A stretch of 17,369 nucleotides of DNA from Firmicutes bacterium UBA6113 (GTDB lineage: Bacteria; Bacillota; Clostridia; Tissierellales; Sedimentibacteraceae), in NCBI GenBank assembly GCA_002422545.1, contig DIWF01000002.1, forward strand, positions 1-17,369, in the 5' to 3' direction. The notes below the pieces were generated by a model that searched no databases, was not told the origin of the DNA, and saw only the letters and a program-made list of their open reading frames with translations. The position numbers and the translations under genes were made by a program. Below, piece by piece: positions 16,311 to 17,369 of the stretch; the first letter of the stretch is position 1, and each line of letters starts with the position of its first letter.

Positions 16311-16339
16311 ATTTTAATACCAAATGATTGCCAAGTCAA
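16311..16339 (-). promoter_or_regulatory. Promoter upstream of the putative small RNA / surface-protein leader
   Basis: TTGACT (16339-16334) and TAAAAT (16316-16311) are separated by 17 bp on the minus strand; each differs from consensus by one base. It lies after the toxin-operon terminator, so it starts a new transcript toward the surface-protein gene. Confidence 0.65.
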
Positions 16340-16367
16340 TCCAATCGCAAAAATAAAGTTTTATACG

Positions 16368-16392
16368 AAAAAGGCACCCATCAGAGTGCCTT
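16368..16392 (-). terminator. Intrinsic terminator of the toxin-antitoxin operon
   Basis: On the minus strand, AAGGCAC (16392-16386) pairs with GTGCCTT (16377-16371) around an 8-nt loop and continues into a T-run (16372-16368). It starts 12 bases past the toxin stop codon. Its 16-nt loop and arm sequence recurs at 17301-17316. Confidence 0.85.
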
Positions 16393-16403
16393 CATATTCC
16401 CAA

Positions 16404-16721
16404 TTACTTTATTCTTTTGTTTGCTAATTTATAAACAGAATCATCTGCACGAACAGAAATTACAATTATCCTCATAACCTCATCCTTAATTTCAAGACCA
16501 TATACAACTCTAATTCCAAGCTTGAGTAGTTTTATCTTATAATAACCCGCCAGTTTAGTTTCTGAATTATTTCCTAAAGGTTTACCAAAGCCGCCTTCGT
16601 AATTTGGTAGTGGATTTTCAGAAACTTTTTCAATTACCTTAAGAACTTGTAATGTCTGTGAATGATCAAGTTCTGTCAAATCCTTTTGCGCTTCCTTGAT
16701 ATATTCAATTTTTCAAGCCAT
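16404..16721 (-). pseudogene. RelE/ParE-family toxin with in-frame TGA at codon 3
   Basis: From ATG at 16721-16719 the frame reads Met-Ala-TGA-KIEYIKEAQKDLTELD and then stays open to 16404. If the TGA (16715-16713) were TGG, the protein would be 105 residues starting MAWKIEY, which fits a RelE/ParE-type mRNase or gyrase toxin. The C-terminal half (KLAGYYKIKLLKLGIRVVYGLE, then RIIVISVRADD) carries the family's basic beta-sheet core. The ATG overlaps the antitoxin stop as TAATG, the usual coupled arrangement. Other genes here use TGG for Trp and TGA as stop, so recoding is unlikely. A TTG at 16679 could restart a 91-residue form, but it lacks a well-placed ribosome-binding site and would drop the first strand. 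Probable outcome: silenced toxin, or a sequencing error at one base. Confidence 0.75.
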
Positions 16722-17050
16722 TATTCAATTTCCACCTCAATATCTTTTAGTTCATCTTTTTGTATATTGAGTTTTTTCATAAGTTGTTCATGACTAATAC
16801 AATCAATTTCTGCTGCAGATTTCATTCTTTTCTCAGCCTCAAGAAATAGCTTATAATCTTCAATAGTTTCTATCATTTCTTCATATTTTTCTGGTGTTAT
16901 TAATACACAAGTTGGTTTATTATTTTTTATAACTATTTTATATCCACTATTATTTACTTCATTAAAAATTTTGTTAGCTTCACCTTTGTTGAAACGTGAA
17001 ATTGGAACAATTGAATTTAACATATCTCTTACAGAAATATTATCAAACAT
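16721..17050 (-). CDS. Phd/YefM-like antitoxin
   Basis: The 109-residue protein is the first gene of a type II toxin-antitoxin operon. Residues about 11-65 (SIVPISRFNKGEANKIF, then VIKNNKPTCVLITPEKYEEM) match the Phd/YefM fold, which dimerises, binds the operon's own promoter and carries the toxin-neutralising tail at its C-terminus. The tail here (about 66-109) is helical and charged, ending DIEVEIE. The start ATG at 17050 has AGAGGTG seven bases upstream; the frame stays open further upstream but without a good start. Its TAA overlaps the toxin ATG by one base. The operon is more AT-rich than the surface-protein gene, in keeping with horizontal transfer. It appears intact even though the toxin is broken. 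Confidence 0.88.
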   Translation of the reverse strand: MFDNISVRDMLNSIVPISRFNKGEANKIFNEVNNSGYKIVIKNNKPTCVLITPEKYEEMIETIEDYKLFLEAEKRMKSAAEIDCISHEQLMKKLNIQKDELKDIEVEIE

Positions 17051-17093
17051 TAAGAACACCTCTTTTTTTATTATTCCTTTTATGTTTAATAAT

Positions 17094-17122
17094 ATTATAT
17101 TCACAGTCGTTAAATTTGTCAA
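17094..17122 (-). promoter_or_regulatory. Consensus promoter of the toxin-antitoxin operon
   Basis: TTGACA (17122-17117) and TATAAT (17099-17094) are 17 bp apart on the minus strand, both perfect matches. A short palindrome TAATATTA (17090-17097) overlaps the -10 and could be part of an autoregulatory operator, though in such AT-rich DNA it may be chance. Confidence 0.85.
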
Positions 17123-17253
17123 TTAATTTATAGATATTTATATATATTATGCCCCTGCAGAAGCTTTTAAGGTTACAAACCTCGCATTATCTGTAATCAT
17201 TATTTACCCGTTGATGCTCAAGACTCGCTATGAGTGGTTTGCTGATACTTTGA

Positions 17254-17299
17254 GGGCGGGTTGTTGACATCGGTGACATAAACCCCGTCCCTGCGACAC
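17254..17299. repeat. Distant REP-like pair related to the transposase repeats
   Basis: On the minus strand, 17299-17274 reads like the transposase-flanking repeat (shared core ggGACGGGGTT..TGTCA). On the plus strand, 17254-17270 gives a second shorter half with GGGTTGTTGACAT. The two halves face each other and form an imperfect inverted repeat (9 of 12 in the core), like a two-unit REP element. No transposase gene is next to it. Confidence 0.6.
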
Positions 17300-17300
17300 C

Positions 17301-17316
17301 CCCATCAGAGTGCCTT
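17301..17316. repeat. 16-nt duplicate of the toxin-operon terminator, missing one arm
   Basis: The 16-mer cccatcagagtgcctt is identical to 16377-16392 (loop plus one arm of the operon terminator). Here the other arm is replaced by the adjacent REP-like sequence, so no complete hairpin forms. Confidence 0.6.
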
Positions 17317-17369
17317 ACTGAAGGATACGTCTCCAGAATATCTTACTTAAATTTAACCGCAGTGCCATA

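Larger units (their letters stand above)
17123..17369. other. Right-end intergenic region with no supported gene
   Basis: No open frame of useful length is supported here. It contains AT-rich DNA to about 17150, an unassigned stretch to 17250, the REP-like pair (17254-17299), a broken terminator copy (17301-17316), and then about 50 bases in which a minus-strand frame entering from the edge stops at 17343-17345 after eight codons. Confidence 0.5.

Noticed and set aside
16713..16715. TGA read as Trp or selenocysteine in the toxin gene
   Set aside because: The regulator and transposase genes end at TGA, and Trp is encoded by TGG throughout. No selenocysteine function is known at residue 3 of this toxin family, and no obvious SECIS hairpin follows directly.
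17343..17369. C-terminal tail (YGTAVKFK) of a minus-strand gene entering from the right edge
   Set aside because: Eight codons at the window edge are too few to distinguish from chance; no ribosome, domain or terminator evidence supports it.

Overview
The window looks like a chromosome segment from a low-GC, anaerobic, Gram-positive bacterium of the Clostridia/Tissierellia type. This is inferred from AT-rich intergenic DNA with near-consensus sigma-A promoters, strong AAGGAGG ribosome-binding sites, some TTG/GTG starts, an SLH-anchored giant surface protein, a YkvI-type transporter, a lipoprotein flavin reductase and a selenium tRNA-modification gene. The genus cannot be fixed from sequence alone.

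Layout. 1-131 is the end of an acidic-repeat protein, closed by a 15-bp hairpin. 269-2638 is an OmpR/PhoB-type two-component operon behind a perfect TTGACA-17-TATAAT promoter. The kinase ribosome-binding site is folded into a hairpin inside the last codons of the regulator gene, which suggests translational coupling. Convergent to it, 2686-4614 (minus) encodes a lipoprotein with a covalent-FMN domain and a fumarate/urocanate-reductase-type flavoprotein domain. Its -35 element lies inside a perfect FNR-type palindrome. 4825-5859 (minus) is mnmH (tRNA 2-selenouridine synthase), divergent from a ten-helix YkvI-family membrane protein (6059-7135).

7207-8070 is a compact REP-associated transposase (RAYT) unit: a Y1 HUH transposase gene framed by perfect 20-bp inverted GC-rich repeats, with short tandem copies outside them. 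A related repeat pair recurs at 17254-17299. 8231-15922 (minus) is a 2,563-residue secreted surface protein: signal peptide, FG-GAP propeller, unassigned beta-rich region, Fn3/Ig-like domains, about eight InlB-B-type repeats, Gly linker and three SLH domains. Its long leader region carries a dispersed-repeat copy and, further upstream, an independent promoter plus terminator unit (16159-16339) that looks like a small RNA or attenuator of unknown class.

The right end holds a type II toxin-antitoxin operon. The Phd/YefM-like antitoxin is intact. The RelE/ParE-like toxin has an in-frame TGA at codon 3, where relatives carry Trp, so the toxin appears disabled at its native start.

The best candidates for something new are the unassigned leader/sRNA upstream of the giant surface protein, the disabled toxin kept beside an intact antitoxin, and the unassigned beta-rich region of the surface protein.
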